Below are positions 44,196-53,231 of a stretch of DNA of 64,000 nucleotides, piece by piece. Every line of letters begins with the position of its first letter. The first letter of the stretch is position 1. This stretch comes from CAYMCO01 sp964388955 (GTDB lineage Bacteria > Chloroflexota > Anaerolineae > Anaerolineales > E44-bin32): positions 111,095 through 175,094 of the forward strand of contig CAYMCO010000006.1 of assembly GCA_964388955.1 (NCBI GenBank). Reading direction: 5' to 3'. The notes beneath the pieces are model-generated. The model was not told the DNA's origin and did no database searches. It saw only the letters and a program-made list of their open reading frames with translations. The translations under genes were made by a program, and so were the position numbers.

Positions 44196-46079
44196 TTAGT
44201 GAAGGCCGCCGGGCGATAGCACCCCCAGGGCCTCGATGACATCCGCCGCCAGATCGTAACGGCTGAAGGCGGGGATGATGTACGCGCCCTGGACAATCCC
44301 GGCGAGTTCGTGCAGCAGCGCAACCGCCAGGCGCACACCGATCTCCGGAGCATCATCCCCCGCCCGCCGCATCTGCGACTGGATCTCCTGGGAAATGCGA
44401 ATACCCGGGACTTCGTTGTGCAGAAAGGCGGCATGCCGGGCGCCGCAGAGCGGGAGGACCCCCGCCAGAATGGGGACCCCCAATTCGCCATAGCGCGACT
44501 TGTATACGCGGAGGAATTCGTGCGCCCGCTCTGTCTCGTATACAGGTTGGGTGAGGATAAAGTCGGCCCCAGCCTCGACCTTCCTGCGCAGCACGCGCAT
44601 CTCCCGCTCCGGATCCCGGGGGGAGAGATTCAGGGCGCAGCCGACGAAAAAGGAAGTGGCTTCCCCGATGTCCGCGCCCGCATGGTCGATCCCCGTGTTG
44701 AAGCGGCGCTTGATCATCCGAATGAGGCCCGAGGGGACCAGATCATAGTCGTCCATCGCCTCCGGGTAATCGCCAATATCCGTCGGATCTCCCATGACGA
44801 CGAAGATGTTGCGCACGCCGATAGCGTGGCTGGCCAGCAGATCGCCCTGGACGCGCAGGAGATTGCGCCCACGAGTGGGGAAATGCAGCACGCTTTCCAG
44901 CCCCACCTCCTGCTGCAGCAGTTCGCATACCGCCCACGGGCTCATACGCATGCGGGCCATGGGGCTGTCCGCCACGCTGATGACGTCTGCGCCGGCCTCC
45001 GCAAGCATGTGAGCGCTGGCGATCAATTTGTGGGTGGAGAAGCCGCGCGGGGGATGCATTTCGACGGAGATCACGAACTTGCCTGCCTTCAGTCTTTCGG
45101 CGAGTGCGGTGGGTTGGGAGCCCTGCGATGGGGCCGAAATCTCGGTGCGCTCTATTTCCAGAGGCTCATATGCGAGGCGGGGTGCCGCATCGGCCGACAG
45201 GGCGATCCCCATGGCGGCGATATGCTCGGGCGTCGTGCCGCAGCATCCGCCCACGATGGAAGCGCCCGCATCGGCGTAGGCGCGTGCATGTTCCCCGAAG
45301 TAGTCCGGCGTGGCGGCGTACATGATACGGCCGCCCACTTGCTCCGGCCAACCGGCGTTGGGCATGACGCAGAACCGCATCTCGGGGGCGGCGCTTCGCA
45401 TCTGGTGCAGCACCCGCAACAATTGGGCTGGGCCGCTGGAGCAGTTTGCCCCGATGAAGTCCGCGCCAAGCTCGCGCAAGAGGGCCGCTGCACGCTGAGG
45501 CGTATCCCCCAGCAGGGTGCGATCATCGCGCGTGAAGGTGACGGAAGCGATTACCGGGATCCCCGCCAGATCCTTGGCTGCCCGCACTGCCTGGTGGATC
45601 TCGGAGAGGTCACTCTGCGTCTCCACGATGATGAGATCGCAGCCTCCCGCCAACAGGGTCTCGATCTGCTCGCGGTACGCGTCATACGCCTCTTCGGGCT
45701 CCACCCGCCCGAAGGGCGCGAGGCGCACCCCCAGTGGCCCAACGCTGCCGGCGACCAGGGCCTTCCTCCCGCTCGCTTCGACGGCCTGGCGGGCCAATGC
45801 CGCGGCGGCGGCGTTGATCGGCCCCACCTGCGCTTCCAGGCCATAGAGAGCCAGTTTATGCCGGTTCGCGCCAAAGGAATTGGTCTCGATGATCTGCGCT
45901 CCCGCATCGAGATATTCGAGGTGGATTTGTGCAACCATCTCGGGCTGGGTCCGGTTCAGATCGTCGAAGCAGGTGTCCAACGACGCCCCCCGGTTGTGGA
46001 GCATCGTGCCCATGGCCCCGTCCGCGAGGATGGGTGAGCCCGCTTCAAGCCATTTCTCCAAGGTCGCCGTTGCGTTCAT
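44196..46079 (-). CDS. Fused homocysteine S-methyltransferase / methylene-THF reductase
   Basis: A bifunctional protein of 627 residues. Residues 1-310: zinc methyltransferase (LADGAMGTMLHNRG, GANCSSGPAQLL and GGCCGTTPEHIAAMG give the three zinc cysteines). Residues about 335-625: MetF-like TIM-barrel flavoprotein (FVISVEMHPPRGFSTHK, NIFVVMGDPTDIGDYP, DFILTQPVYETERA). It combines methylene-THF reduction with methyl transfer to homocysteine. Start at ATG 46079; the frame extends to 46100. This is a second homocysteine methyltransferase-family protein beside the one at 33596. Confidence 0.93.
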   Translation of the reverse strand: MNATATLEKWLEAGSPILADGAMGTMLHNRGASLDTCFDDLNRTQPEMVAQIHLEYLDAGAQIIETNSFGANRHKLALYGLEAQVGPINAAAAALARQAVEASGRKALVAGSVGPLGVRLAPFGRVEPEEAYDAYREQIETLLAGGCDLIIVETQSDLSEIHQAVRAAKDLAGIPVIASVTFTRDDRTLLGDTPQRAAALLRELGADFIGANCSSGPAQLLRVLHQMRSAAPEMRFCVMPNAGWPEQVGGRIMYAATPDYFGEHARAYADAGASIVGGCCGTTPEHIAAMGIALSADAAPRLAYEPLEIERTEISAPSQGSQPTALAERLKAGKFVISVEMHPPRGFSTHKLIASAHMLAEAGADVISVADSPMARMRMSPWAVCELLQQEVGLESVLHFPTRGRNLLRVQGDLLASHAIGVRNIFVVMGDPTDIGDYPEAMDDYDLVPSGLIRMIKRRFNTGIDHAGADIGEATSFFVGCALNLSPRDPEREMRVLRRKVEAGADFILTQPVYETERAHEFLRVYKSRYGELGVPILAGVLPLCGARHAAFLHNEVPGIRISQEIQSQMRRAGDDAPEIGVRLAVALLHELAGIVQGAYIIPAFSRYDLAADVIEALGVLSPGGLH

Positions 46080-46364
46080 CCACCACCGTCTGTCTTCCAT
46101 GAACCAAGTGGGTCCCTGGCATGGAGTAGGAAGTTCGTCACAGGCCCGCCATGGGCTCGTCTTCCAGATCGATCGCGTCCCGTTCGCGGTACCCGCCGGT
46201 ATCGACGCCGACGGCCCGTTCCGCTCGTGCGGCGGGGTTGTCGAGGCTTCTCCGGGCCGGCTTCCTCGTCTCCCTGCACGAAGGGCTCGGCGAATGGCCG
46301 GATCCGCTATTTGGACTATGTCGGTCAGTTTATCACCCGGCGGGCGCGAGAGTCAATCTGCGCC

Positions 46365-46393
46365 TTGATCCGGCAGTTGATTTCCTTTACAAT
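46365..46393 (+). promoter_or_regulatory. Promoter of tRNA-Met
   Basis: -35 TTGATC (46365-46370), 17-base spacer, -10 TACAAT (46388-46393). Transcription would begin near 46400, about 18 bases before the tRNA. The rest of 46080-46364 shows no supported gene; it also holds the upstream region of the divergent methyltransferase/reductase gene. Confidence 0.7.
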
Positions 46394-46417
46394 GACTCGG
46401 GCCCTGCAGAGGGACAT

Positions 46418-46489
46418 GGCGAGGTAGCTCAATGGAAGAGCAGGGGACTCATAAGCCCTTGGTTGTGGGTTCGACTCCCGCCCTCGCCA
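46418..46489 (+). tRNA. tRNA-Met (anticodon CAT)
   Basis: Acceptor GGCGAGG pairs with CCTCGCC; D-arm GCTC/GAGC; anticodon loop CTCATAA; T-arm GTGGG-TTCGACT-CCCGC. CCA is not encoded. The last anticodon-stem pair is an A-G mismatch and the first a G-T wobble. It could be elongator Met or the lysidine-modified Ile tRNA; the acceptor start argues against initiator only weakly. Confidence 0.9.
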
Positions 46490-46512
46490 CTCAAGCCGAG
46501 ATCGATACATCG

Positions 46513-46534
46513 GACCTGCCCGAAAGGGCGGGTC
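46513..46534 (+). terminator. Hairpin terminator-like after tRNA-Met
   Basis: ACCTGCCC-GAAA-GGGCGGGT stem with GNRA loop, 24 bases after the tRNA, followed by TGTGGTTT. A diverged copy lies at about 48749-48770. Confidence 0.55.
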
Positions 46535-46765
46535 TGTGGTTTATGGCTGGCTGAAAAGAGCTGGCCCCCGATGAAGCCCCATTTTCGTCCAACGCGCCTC
46601 CCCGGCAGCCGTGGGGGCAGCCCTTGTGGCTGCGTCTTGGCCCCTATCGGGCGCCTATCACCAACCTTGGCCGGGCACCGGACCCCTTCCCTCATGAGCG
46701 GGGGCTCCATGCCTCCGCGTTCCCTGACGCTGGCAGGCCCCCCCACAGCAGCACCTCGGGAGCCG

Positions 46766-47019
46766 TGGGAGCAATTCATGAATCGCCCCAACACGTTGTA
46801 TAGGATGCTGCTGAAGGATCTATGCCCGGGTGGTTGAAACCGCGGCCCTCGCTGTGCGAAATGGGCTCCATCCGGTGCGGGCCTGTGTAGAGACGCCCCG
46901 CCGGGGCGCCTCTACGGTGCCGGGGCAGGGGTGGGGGCGAATAGGAGGCAGGCGCATATTCGCCCGCTAGGATCCATGGGCGACGCGCATCGTAGAGACG
47001 TTGCATGCAACGTAGCTAC
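46766..47019. repeat. Repeat-rich segment A (three palindromes)
   Basis: Contains a degenerate GGGGCAATTC-type palindrome (46766-46792), a 29-base palindrome with arms starting GTAGAGACGCCCC (46887-46915), and a 28-base one with centre TTGCATGCAA (46992-47019). The whole of about 46760-47030 is a diverged copy of segment B at 48846-49100 in the same orientation. Between the tRNA hairpin (46534) and 47122 no supported gene is visible; a frame at 47080 starts protein-like (MEYLEQINEIIDAPIDTYRR) but runs out of frame. Confidence 0.7.
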
Positions 47020-47122
47020 GCGCAGACCTCTTGATCGGGCAAGGCGAGGCACGCCGAGGCAGCAGTCTACCTTCACCGGATGGCCGTGATGGAATATCTC
47101 GAGCAGATCAACGAGATCATCG

Positions 47123-47365
47123 ATGCTCCTATCGACACCTATCGCCGATGCATGGCGACGATCGAGGGGCTGGAAGCCGCGGGCGGGCGCCTATCTCATC
47201 ACAGGCCCCGCCTGGAAAGGACAGGTGCCGAGCAGGATGACGCATATATCACCGCCGAACAATTCGGTGCTCGTGCTTGGACGCGTACTCATCTACGACG
47301 ACAGCGACTTGTCGACTGCCTATGATCTTTCAAAGCAGATACAGCTAACAGCGCTGAGCCGGTGA
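47123..47365 (+). pseudogene. Truncated DUF1254 gene copy (3' part only)
   Basis: The last 60 or so residues match the C-terminus of the intact DUF1254 protein at 48055: ISPPNNSVLVLGRVLIYDD and STAYDLSKQIQLTAL. The 5' two thirds of the gene are absent. The final 97 bases differ from the intact copy at only about three positions, while the preceding 90 bases are much more diverged. It lies 13 bases before DUF1214. Confidence 0.65.
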
Positions 47366-47377
47366 TAGAATGAAAGC

Positions 47378-48058
47378 ATGAGCGATAGAACATATGCCGT
47401 TCTGATGGCATTCATCGGCCTGATATGCGGCTATGTCATCATCAGGCATCTATTCTTCTTTGCCAATTCAATGACTGTGCGTAATGACCTCGTGCAAGGT
47501 TTCCTCGTCGGCTTTGGGCTGGCGCTTGTCACAATTGAAATCGTCGCGCGCATCAAGGTCACGAAGATGAATGGCTGGGCTACCGTTTTTGGGGCTGGCA
47601 TGCCCGGCAACGGCATTTTAACGAGAGCCGCGCACACTCGACTATTCCCCGGCCCAATAAACGCGCCGCAAGAGGCGATGTATTGGAGGACGAACGTAGA
47701 TGGCGATGGTCACGCGCTCTCCGGAGAGCACAACTACACGATGCACTTTCCGCCGGGCGGTCTACCACCCAACAATGCATTCTGGTCGCTGACGATGGCT
47801 GACTTCAGCTCTGGTGCGAAAGAACGCTTCGTGGCGAATTCGATCAATCGATACAGCGTCAGCGATCGCTCCGGCCTTGTGCCGAACGCCGACGGCTCGG
47901 CCGACATTTACGTCCAAAACGCCGCGCCGGCAGGTCTTGAATCCAACTGGCTGCCGGCGCCCTCGGGCAAGTTCAGACTTTGGCTGCGAGTGTATTTGCC
48001 CGGCGCGGCCATTCTCAACGGCGATTACACGGTGCCGCCGGTTGTGGAGGCACGATGA
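47378..48058 (+). CDS. DUF1214-domain membrane-anchored protein
   Basis: A 226-residue protein. An N-terminal pair of hydrophobic segments (LMAFIGLICGYVIIRHLFFF; GFLVGFGLALVTIEIVARI) is followed by a DUF1214 domain with TMHFPPGGLPPNNAFWSLTM, ADIYVQNAAP and WLPAPSGKFRLWLRVYLP. DUF1214 and DUF1254 usually occur together, fused or as neighbours. Function unknown. Base composition is less GC-rich than the surrounding genes, which suggests acquisition. Confidence 0.85.
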   Translation: MSDRTYAVLMAFIGLICGYVIIRHLFFFANSMTVRNDLVQGFLVGFGLALVTIEIVARIKVTKMNGWATVFGAGMPGNGILTRAAHTRLFPGPINAPQEAMYWRTNVDGDGHALSGEHNYTMHFPPGGLPPNNAFWSLTMADFSSGAKERFVANSINRYSVSDRSGLVPNADGSADIYVQNAAPAGLESNWLPAPSGKFRLWLRVYLPGAAILNGDYTVPPVVEAR

Positions 48059-48648
48059 TAAGGTACGAGCATTTACTCCTATTTGGTTCCGCTATAGCAG
48101 TGGCATGGTTCCTTGTCATCTACTTCTGGCCGCGCATGATTCTGTCTGTGTACAAGAGAGCGATCCTCGTGAAAGGGTTCGGCGACGGCCCCATCCCGGT
48201 CAACACGCTCTATACCGAGCCCCAAGCGCTTTTTGCGGATCCCCTCCACCCGCCCGCCTCGGATTCAAATCTGATGACGACCGGCGTGAACCACGACACG
48301 CTCGCTACGGCCGGCTGGCTAGACCTCGGCAAAGGACCGCAAATCCTGCACGTGCCGGACATGTCCGGCCGCTATTACAGCGTGCAGTTCACGGATCCAT
48401 CGAAAAACACCAATTTTGCCTACGTCGGCAAACGCACCACCGGCACGCAGGCGGGCGACTTTCTCATTACGGGGCCGGGTTGGAGAGGAACCGTACCGCA
48501 AGGCATGAAACAGGTTTCCTCGCCGAACAATTCGGTGCTCGTGCTTGGACGCGTGCTCGTCTACGACGACAGCGACTTGTCGACTGCCTATGATCTTTCG
48601 AAGCAGATACAGCTAACACCGCTGGACGGCTGGCAACCCAGCCAATAG
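48055..48648 (+). CDS. DUF1254-domain membrane-anchored protein
   Basis: A 197-residue protein with one N-terminal helix (LLFGSAIAVAWFLVIYFWP) and a DUF1254 domain: TTGVNHDTLATAGWLDL, VPDMSGRYYSVQFTDPS, AGDFLITGPGWRGTVP and SPNNSVLVLGRVLVYDDSDL. ATG at 48055 overlaps the DUF1214 stop (ATGA). Known partner of DUF1214; role unknown. Its 3' end is the likely donor or recipient of the truncated copy at 47123. Confidence 0.87.
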   Translation: MIRYEHLLLFGSAIAVAWFLVIYFWPRMILSVYKRAILVKGFGDGPIPVNTLYTEPQALFADPLHPPASDSNLMTTGVNHDTLATAGWLDLGKGPQILHVPDMSGRYYSVQFTDPSKNTNFAYVGKRTTGTQAGDFLITGPGWRGTVPQGMKQVSSPNNSVLVLGRVLVYDDSDLSTAYDLSKQIQLTPLDGWQPSQ

Positions 48649-48681
48649 CATATGAATGCTGATTTTGGGGGTCTTGCTTCG

Positions 48682-48725
48682 AACTCAGAAGCCCCTGGTT
48701 GTCGGTTCGACGCGCGCCTTCGCCA
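48682..48725 (+). pseudogene. Decayed 3' half of the tRNA-Met gene
   Basis: 37 of 43 bases match the tRNA from its anticodon loop to its 3' end, but the T-stem no longer pairs and the 5' half is missing. It is followed by the same flank and hairpin as the intact tRNA. It marks the right end of a duplicated or inserted segment. Confidence 0.7.
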
Positions 48726-48845
48726 CTGAAGACGAGATCGAGACATCGGACCTGCCCGCACGGGCGGGTGTGTGGTTAAGGCCCCGCTGACCTAGATTGG
48801 TCACGATGAAGGGCGACTTCCTCAAGAAACGGCTCCCCGGAAGCC

Positions 48846-49100
48846 CTAGGGGCAATTCATGAATCGCCCCTACGCGTTTTACAGGAGGGTGCTGTGGGAT
48901 CTTCTTCTGGGCGGTCATAACCGCGGCCCTGGCTGTGCGAATTGGGCTGCATCCAGCGCGGGCCTGTGTAGAGACGCCCCGGCGGGGCGTCTCTATGATG
49001 CCGGGACAAGCCTGCAGGTGGATGGGAGACCGGCGCGTATTCGTCCGGCAAGATCCGAGCGCGTATCGCTCCGTAGAGACGTTGCATGTATCGTCTCTAC
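48846..49100. repeat. Repeat-rich segment B (three palindromes)
   Basis: Palindromes at 48846-48873 (GGGGCAATTC type), 48968-48996 (arms GTAGAGACGCCCC) and 49073-49100 (near-perfect, TTGCAT centre), in the same order and spacing as segment A. No gene supported. Confidence 0.7.
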
Positions 49101-49515
49101 GCACAGACTTCTCGCCCAGGGAAAGCGGGCCACGCCAATGCTATCGGCCGATGCGATTGGTTTCAGCCGCTTCCGGCGGCGCCCCACAAGTAGGGCGAGA
49201 CCGGCGCGGCCGTGTGAGCCAGGCATTGATCCCGACATGCGTCTTTCCAGCCGGCGGTTTTCTATTGCGCCCGGGTGCGCTATAATTGGCTAAATCAGAC
49301 ATTAGCGGTCCTAATCTCGTCCGAGGCGGAGATGCACGCGGGTGTTCGAATGCTCCCCGGGACACCGCATCAAGATTGATCAGACAGGGCTCCTTCCCGT
49401 GGTATGCGTGTCCAGGCACCACCATCCTGGCGCCAGCCTGATGCACCAAGTCAATCGATCCCCGGATTGATTCCGGGTGCGCCTCTGGGTGGGGAAGGCA
49501 GCAAGGAGGCTTCCT
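49101..49515 (+). promoter_or_regulatory. Leader region of the methyltransferase/sarcosine operon
   Basis: TATAAT at 49281-49286 may be the -10 of the operon promoter, though a -35 is weak. The remaining leader of about 220 bases carries several short inverted repeats (for example CCAGG...CCTGG near 49415-49435) and could be structured RNA. No known riboswitch was recognised. No gene in 49101-49515. Confidence 0.35.
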
Positions 49516-51051
49516 ATGAGTGCTAGCCGGTCCCGTCGCCGAGGCAGGCGGCGCGGCCCCCGGGAGCTGCCCAACGTCGCGCCCGGCGGTTCTTCCACGC
49601 GCGCTTTCCGGCCGCTATCCGAAGTAGACGTCGAACGCGTGCACGCCGCCTCTCTCGAAGTGCTCCGGCGAACGGGGATCGAGGTCCTGGAATCTGAGGC
49701 GAGGGAAATCTTCCGGGCTGCCGGCGCGGAGATCGATTCGGGGGCAGACAGGGTGTTCATCTCCCAGACGATGGTGGAGGATGCCGTGGCGAGCGCCTGC
49801 AGGCAGTTCGTGCTTGCAGGGCGGAATTCCAAGCACGATATGCGGATCGGAGACGACCGAGTGTACATGGGCACCGGAGGCGCAGCGGTGAAAGTGCTCG
49901 ATCTCGATGGCCGTGTGCGCGAATCCCGCCTGGAAGACATCGCCCAGATAGGCCGCGTGGTCGATGCGCTGGACAATATCCACTTCTACCTGCGGCCGGT
50001 GGTAGCGCGGGACGTGCCCAAAGAGATCGTGGATGTCAACAAGACCTATGCCGCGGTCTCGAACACTACCAAGCACGTGATGACCTCCGCCTACTCAGTG
50101 AAGTCGGCGCGGGAGGTGATCGAGATGGTTTCCATGATTGCGGGGGGCAAGGCGGCCTATGAGGCCCGGCCTATCGTCTCCTTCACCTCTTGCTGGACGG
50201 TCAGCCCGCTGCGCTACGCGCCGGAGACGGTGGAAGTGCTCATCGAGCTCGTGCGCCAGAATGTTCCAGTGGCCACGTCCAGCGCACCCCAAAGCGGAGC
50301 GACCTCACCTGCCTCGCTGGCCGGCACGCTGGTGCAGATTAACGCGGAGGAGTTGAGCGGACTCGTCTTGTGCAATCTGATCCGGCCCGGTGCGAGGGTC
50401 TTGATGGGATATGTCCCCTCGGTTGCGGATCTGCGCACCGGCAATTTCGTCGGGGGCGCGGCGGAGTTCGCCTTGATGAACGCGGCCGCCGCGCAGATGG
50501 CCCACTTCTACGGCGTTCCGATCTACAACTCGTGCTCCATTTCGGACAGCAAACTGCCGGATGCCCAGGCCGGCTATGAAAAGGGCATCACAGCCGCCGC
50601 GGCTGCACTGGCCGGATCCAACTATATCCACCATTCGGCGGGCTTCCTGGAGAGTATGCTCACCGTGGCCTATGAACAGTATGTCATCGACGACGATATC
50701 AACGGGAGCGTGATGCGCATGGTGAGAGGCATCGATGTGGATGAGGACAGCTTGTCGGTGGAACTGATCGATCGCGTGTGTAGGGGCGAGGGGCACTATC
50801 TTGGAACCGAGCAGAGTATGGATCTGATGGAGACCGGCTTCTATTACCCCCACACCGCGGATCGCTCCAGCCGCCGGGATTGGGAGCGCTCGGGTGGATT
50901 GGAGATGAGGGAGCGCGCACGCCAACGCGCCCGGGAGATTCTGCGGACCCACCTACCCGAGCGCCTGGATCCCAACGTCGACGACGCCATCCGCAGAAGG
51001 TTCGATATCCTCTTGCCGAGGGTGGAGGCCCATCTGCGGGAAGGGAGCTGA
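49516..51051 (+). CDS. Trimethylamine methyltransferase (MttB)-family protein, non-pyrrolysine
   Basis: A 511-residue TIM-barrel methyltransferase. Features include a basic N-terminus (RSRRRGRRRGPREL) common in the family, VHAASLEVLRRTGIEVLE, MGTGGAAVKVLDLDGR, MTSAYSVKSAREVIEMV, and the C-terminal HYLGTEQSMDLMETGFYYP. No in-frame TAG interrupts it, so pyrrolysine is absent. Family members of this type demethylate glycine betaine, proline betaine or carnitine, passing the methyl to a corrinoid protein. AAGGAGG at 49501-49509 fixes the ATG. First gene of an operon with sarcosine-oxidizing enzymes, which favours a betaine-like substrate. Confidence 0.92.
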   Translation: MSASRSRRRGRRRGPRELPNVAPGGSSTRAFRPLSEVDVERVHAASLEVLRRTGIEVLESEAREIFRAAGAEIDSGADRVFISQTMVEDAVASACRQFVLAGRNSKHDMRIGDDRVYMGTGGAAVKVLDLDGRVRESRLEDIAQIGRVVDALDNIHFYLRPVVARDVPKEIVDVNKTYAAVSNTTKHVMTSAYSVKSAREVIEMVSMIAGGKAAYEARPIVSFTSCWTVSPLRYAPETVEVLIELVRQNVPVATSSAPQSGATSPASLAGTLVQINAEELSGLVLCNLIRPGARVLMGYVPSVADLRTGNFVGGAAEFALMNAAAAQMAHFYGVPIYNSCSISDSKLPDAQAGYEKGITAAAAALAGSNYIHHSAGFLESMLTVAYEQYVIDDDINGSVMRMVRGIDVDEDSLSVELIDRVCRGEGHYLGTEQSMDLMETGFYYPHTADRSSRRDWERSGGLEMRERARQRAREILRTHLPERLDPNVDDAIRRRFDILLPRVEAHLREGS

Positions 51052-51054
51052 GCC

Positions 51055-51987
51055 ATGCGGATCGCGCTTGCGCAGATCAATTCGGCCCCAGGGGACTTGC
51101 GGGGGAACCTGGAAACGCACCTGGATCGCATACGCGCCGCGATCGAAGCGGGGGCGGATTTGATCGTGTTTCCCGAACTCAGCCTCGCCGGCGACTTCCA
51201 GGATGGCGTTGGCTCCAGTCTCGCGCTCTCGATGGGTTCCCATGAACTGCAGGAGATCGCGGCTGCGAGCCGGGAAATCCATATCGTGGCGGGCTTTATC
51301 GAGCGAGGGCGGATACGCCGCTACAAGCGGTACAATTCCGCAGCATATTTCTCGGAAGGGGGTCTGCAGCACCGGCACCGGAAGCTGTTTCTGGTGGACT
51401 ACGCCATTTTCGACGAGAGCAGATGGTACTCGCCGGGAGAAGACATGAGCTCCTTCGACACGGCGTTCGCCCGGAGCTGCCTGCTGTTGTGCAATGATGT
51501 GTGGCACACTCCCGCCCCGTATCTCGCGGCTGTGGATGGCGCCGAAGTCCTGCTCGTTCCCGCCAACAGCGCGCGGGGAGCGCTGAAATCCCACCTGGAT
51601 ATTCCAAGAACCTGGGAGCGTCTGAACCGAACTATCAGCGCCACGCTTGGGATGTTCACCATCTTCGTCAATCGGGTAGGAGTTCGGGAAGACTCCCACG
51701 GCCGGTTTCAATATTGGGGTGGCTCTGAAATCATCGATCCGCGCGGGGAAGTCCTGCTCAAGGCGCCCTACGATGAGGAAGCGCTCGTGGTAGGGGATGT
51801 GGAAGTGCCCCTGGTCAGGGCGCAGCGTGAGGCCGCGCCCATTATCCGGGACACACGCCTGGCTTTTCTGCGGCGCGAGATCCGGCGCCTCGCGATGCGT
51901 CAGGCGGAGTCGATCCCGGTCGCCGGCAGCGACATGGATCCATTGGGATTCGGCCCGGCCTCGCCCGAGCAGGTCAGGGCAGAATAG
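51055..51987 (+). CDS. Nitrilase/carbon-nitrogen hydrolase family protein
   Basis: A 310-residue amidase. The catalytic triad is visible: Glu in VFPELSLAG, Lys in RHRKLFL, Cys in LLLCNDVWH. It probably cleaves an amide or carbamoyl group. In this operon a creatine-like or carbamoyl-sarcosine-like compound would be a reasonable substrate, but no motif shows this. It begins 3 bases after the methyltransferase stop; its stop shares one base with the next gene's GTG. Confidence 0.9.
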   Translation: MRIALAQINSAPGDLRGNLETHLDRIRAAIEAGADLIVFPELSLAGDFQDGVGSSLALSMGSHELQEIAAASREIHIVAGFIERGRIRRYKRYNSAAYFSEGGLQHRHRKLFLVDYAIFDESRWYSPGEDMSSFDTAFARSCLLLCNDVWHTPAPYLAAVDGAEVLLVPANSARGALKSHLDIPRTWERLNRTISATLGMFTIFVNRVGVREDSHGRFQYWGGSEIIDPRGEVLLKAPYDEEALVVGDVEVPLVRAQREAAPIIRDTRLAFLRREIRRLAMRQAESIPVAGSDMDPLGFGPASPEQVRAE

Positions 51988-53222
51988 TGGGGTTGGATTT
52001 GCTCCGGTGGGGTCTCAGCCGAGATGGCCCACCCAGGATGTGGGAGGAGCATGAGCTGCGCGATTGCTACGATGTGGTCATCATCGGCGGCGGAGTCCAC
52101 GGCCTGGCTGCGGCGCACTACCTGGCGCGCGATCATGGGTTGACGAATGTCGCAGTGCTGGAAAAGAGCTACTTGGGCAGCGGCGGAAGCGGGCGGAATA
52201 CTACCATCATCCGATCCAACTATCTGACGCCGGAGGGGGTGCGCTTCTATGATGCCAGCCTAAGGCTGTATGAAAACCTGGCGCTCGAACTGGATTTCAA
52301 CCTGCTGTTCAGCCAGCGCGGCCACCTCACCTTGGCTCACACCGAGGGAGCGGTGCGCACCATGCGCCGCCGGGCGGAGGTCAACCAGATCCAGGGGGTG
52401 GAGAGCCGTCTGATCTGGCCGAAGGATATCGAGCGCCTGTGTCCGGAATTGGACCTGAGTGACCGTCCCTGCTACCCGATCCTGGCCGCCTTGTACCACC
52501 CCCCGGGTGGGATCATCCGCCACGACGCCGTCGTTTGGGGCTATGCTCGCAGCGCGAACCGCGCCGGTGCCCACATCCATCAGGGTACAGAGGTGACGGG
52601 CATCGACGTCAAGAATGGTCGCGTGACCGGCGTGATGACCAATCGCGGCCGGATCGACACCCCCGTGGCCCTGAACGCCACCGCGGGCTGGTGCAGCCTG
52701 GTGAGTGAAATGGCCGGGGTCAAATTGCCGGTCACCACCCATCCGCTGCAGGCCTGCGTCACGGAGCCGCTGAAGCCTTTCTTGCACGTGATCATCGTTT
52801 CGGGGTCGCTGCATGTGTATCTCAGTCAGAGCGATCGGGGTGAACTGGTGATGGGCGCCTCGATCGATCCCTTTCAGTCCTATTCAATGCGCTCGGGGCT
52901 GCCGTTCCTGGAGAATCTGGCGGCACATGTAGTTGAACTGATCCCCTCGCTGGCGGAAGTGCGCGTCCTGCGCCAATGGGCGGGGATATGCGACATGACA
53001 CCCGATTACAGCCCGATCATGGGCGCCACGCAGGTGGAAGGCTTCTATCTGGATGTCGGTTGGGGCACGTACGGGTTCAAGGCCGGGCCCATCAGCGGGA
53101 AATGCATGGCCGAATTGATCGCCACCGGGGAAGCGCCAACGCTCATGCGCCCCTTCCGCCTCTCCCGTTTCGGGGAGATGACGCTGGTCGGGGAGCGAGG
53201 CGCGGCGGCGGTGGGGCACTAA
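51987..53222 (+). CDS. soxB: Sarcosine oxidase beta-like FAD subunit
   Basis: A 411-residue flavoprotein amine oxidoreductase. FAD motif VVIIGGGVHGLAAAHYLA near residues 30-47, then the SoxB hallmark GRNTTIIRSNYL near residue 69-80 and VGWGTYGFKAGPISGK near the end. It is the catalytic subunit that oxidises the N-methyl C-N bond. GTG start at 51987 overlaps the preceding stop by one base. The N-terminal MGLDLLRWGLS leader matches other SoxB proteins. Confidence 0.92.
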   Translation: MGLDLLRWGLSRDGPPRMWEEHELRDCYDVVIIGGGVHGLAAAHYLARDHGLTNVAVLEKSYLGSGGSGRNTTIIRSNYLTPEGVRFYDASLRLYENLALELDFNLLFSQRGHLTLAHTEGAVRTMRRRAEVNQIQGVESRLIWPKDIERLCPELDLSDRPCYPILAALYHPPGGIIRHDAVVWGYARSANRAGAHIHQGTEVTGIDVKNGRVTGVMTNRGRIDTPVALNATAGWCSLVSEMAGVKLPVTTHPLQACVTEPLKPFLHVIIVSGSLHVYLSQSDRGELVMGASIDPFQSYSMRSGLPFLENLAAHVVELIPSLAEVRVLRQWAGICDMTPDYSPIMGATQVEGFYLDVGWGTYGFKAGPISGKCMAELIATGEAPTLMRPFRLSRFGEMTLVGERGAAAVGH

Positions 53223-53231
53223 GAGACGAGA

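Noticed and set aside
46076..46279. Short minus-strand ORF upstream of the fused methyltransferase/reductase
   Set aside because: Arg-rich, no good start, overlaps the promoter region; a second frame looks slightly protein-like but lacks any start codon.
46992..49100. CRISPR-like array from recurrent 28-29 base repeats
   Set aside because: The repeats are palindromic, irregularly spaced by hundreds of bases, and no cas genes are present.
49516..51051. Pyrrolysine-containing trimethylamine methyltransferase
   Set aside because: The frame reads through without an in-frame TAG.
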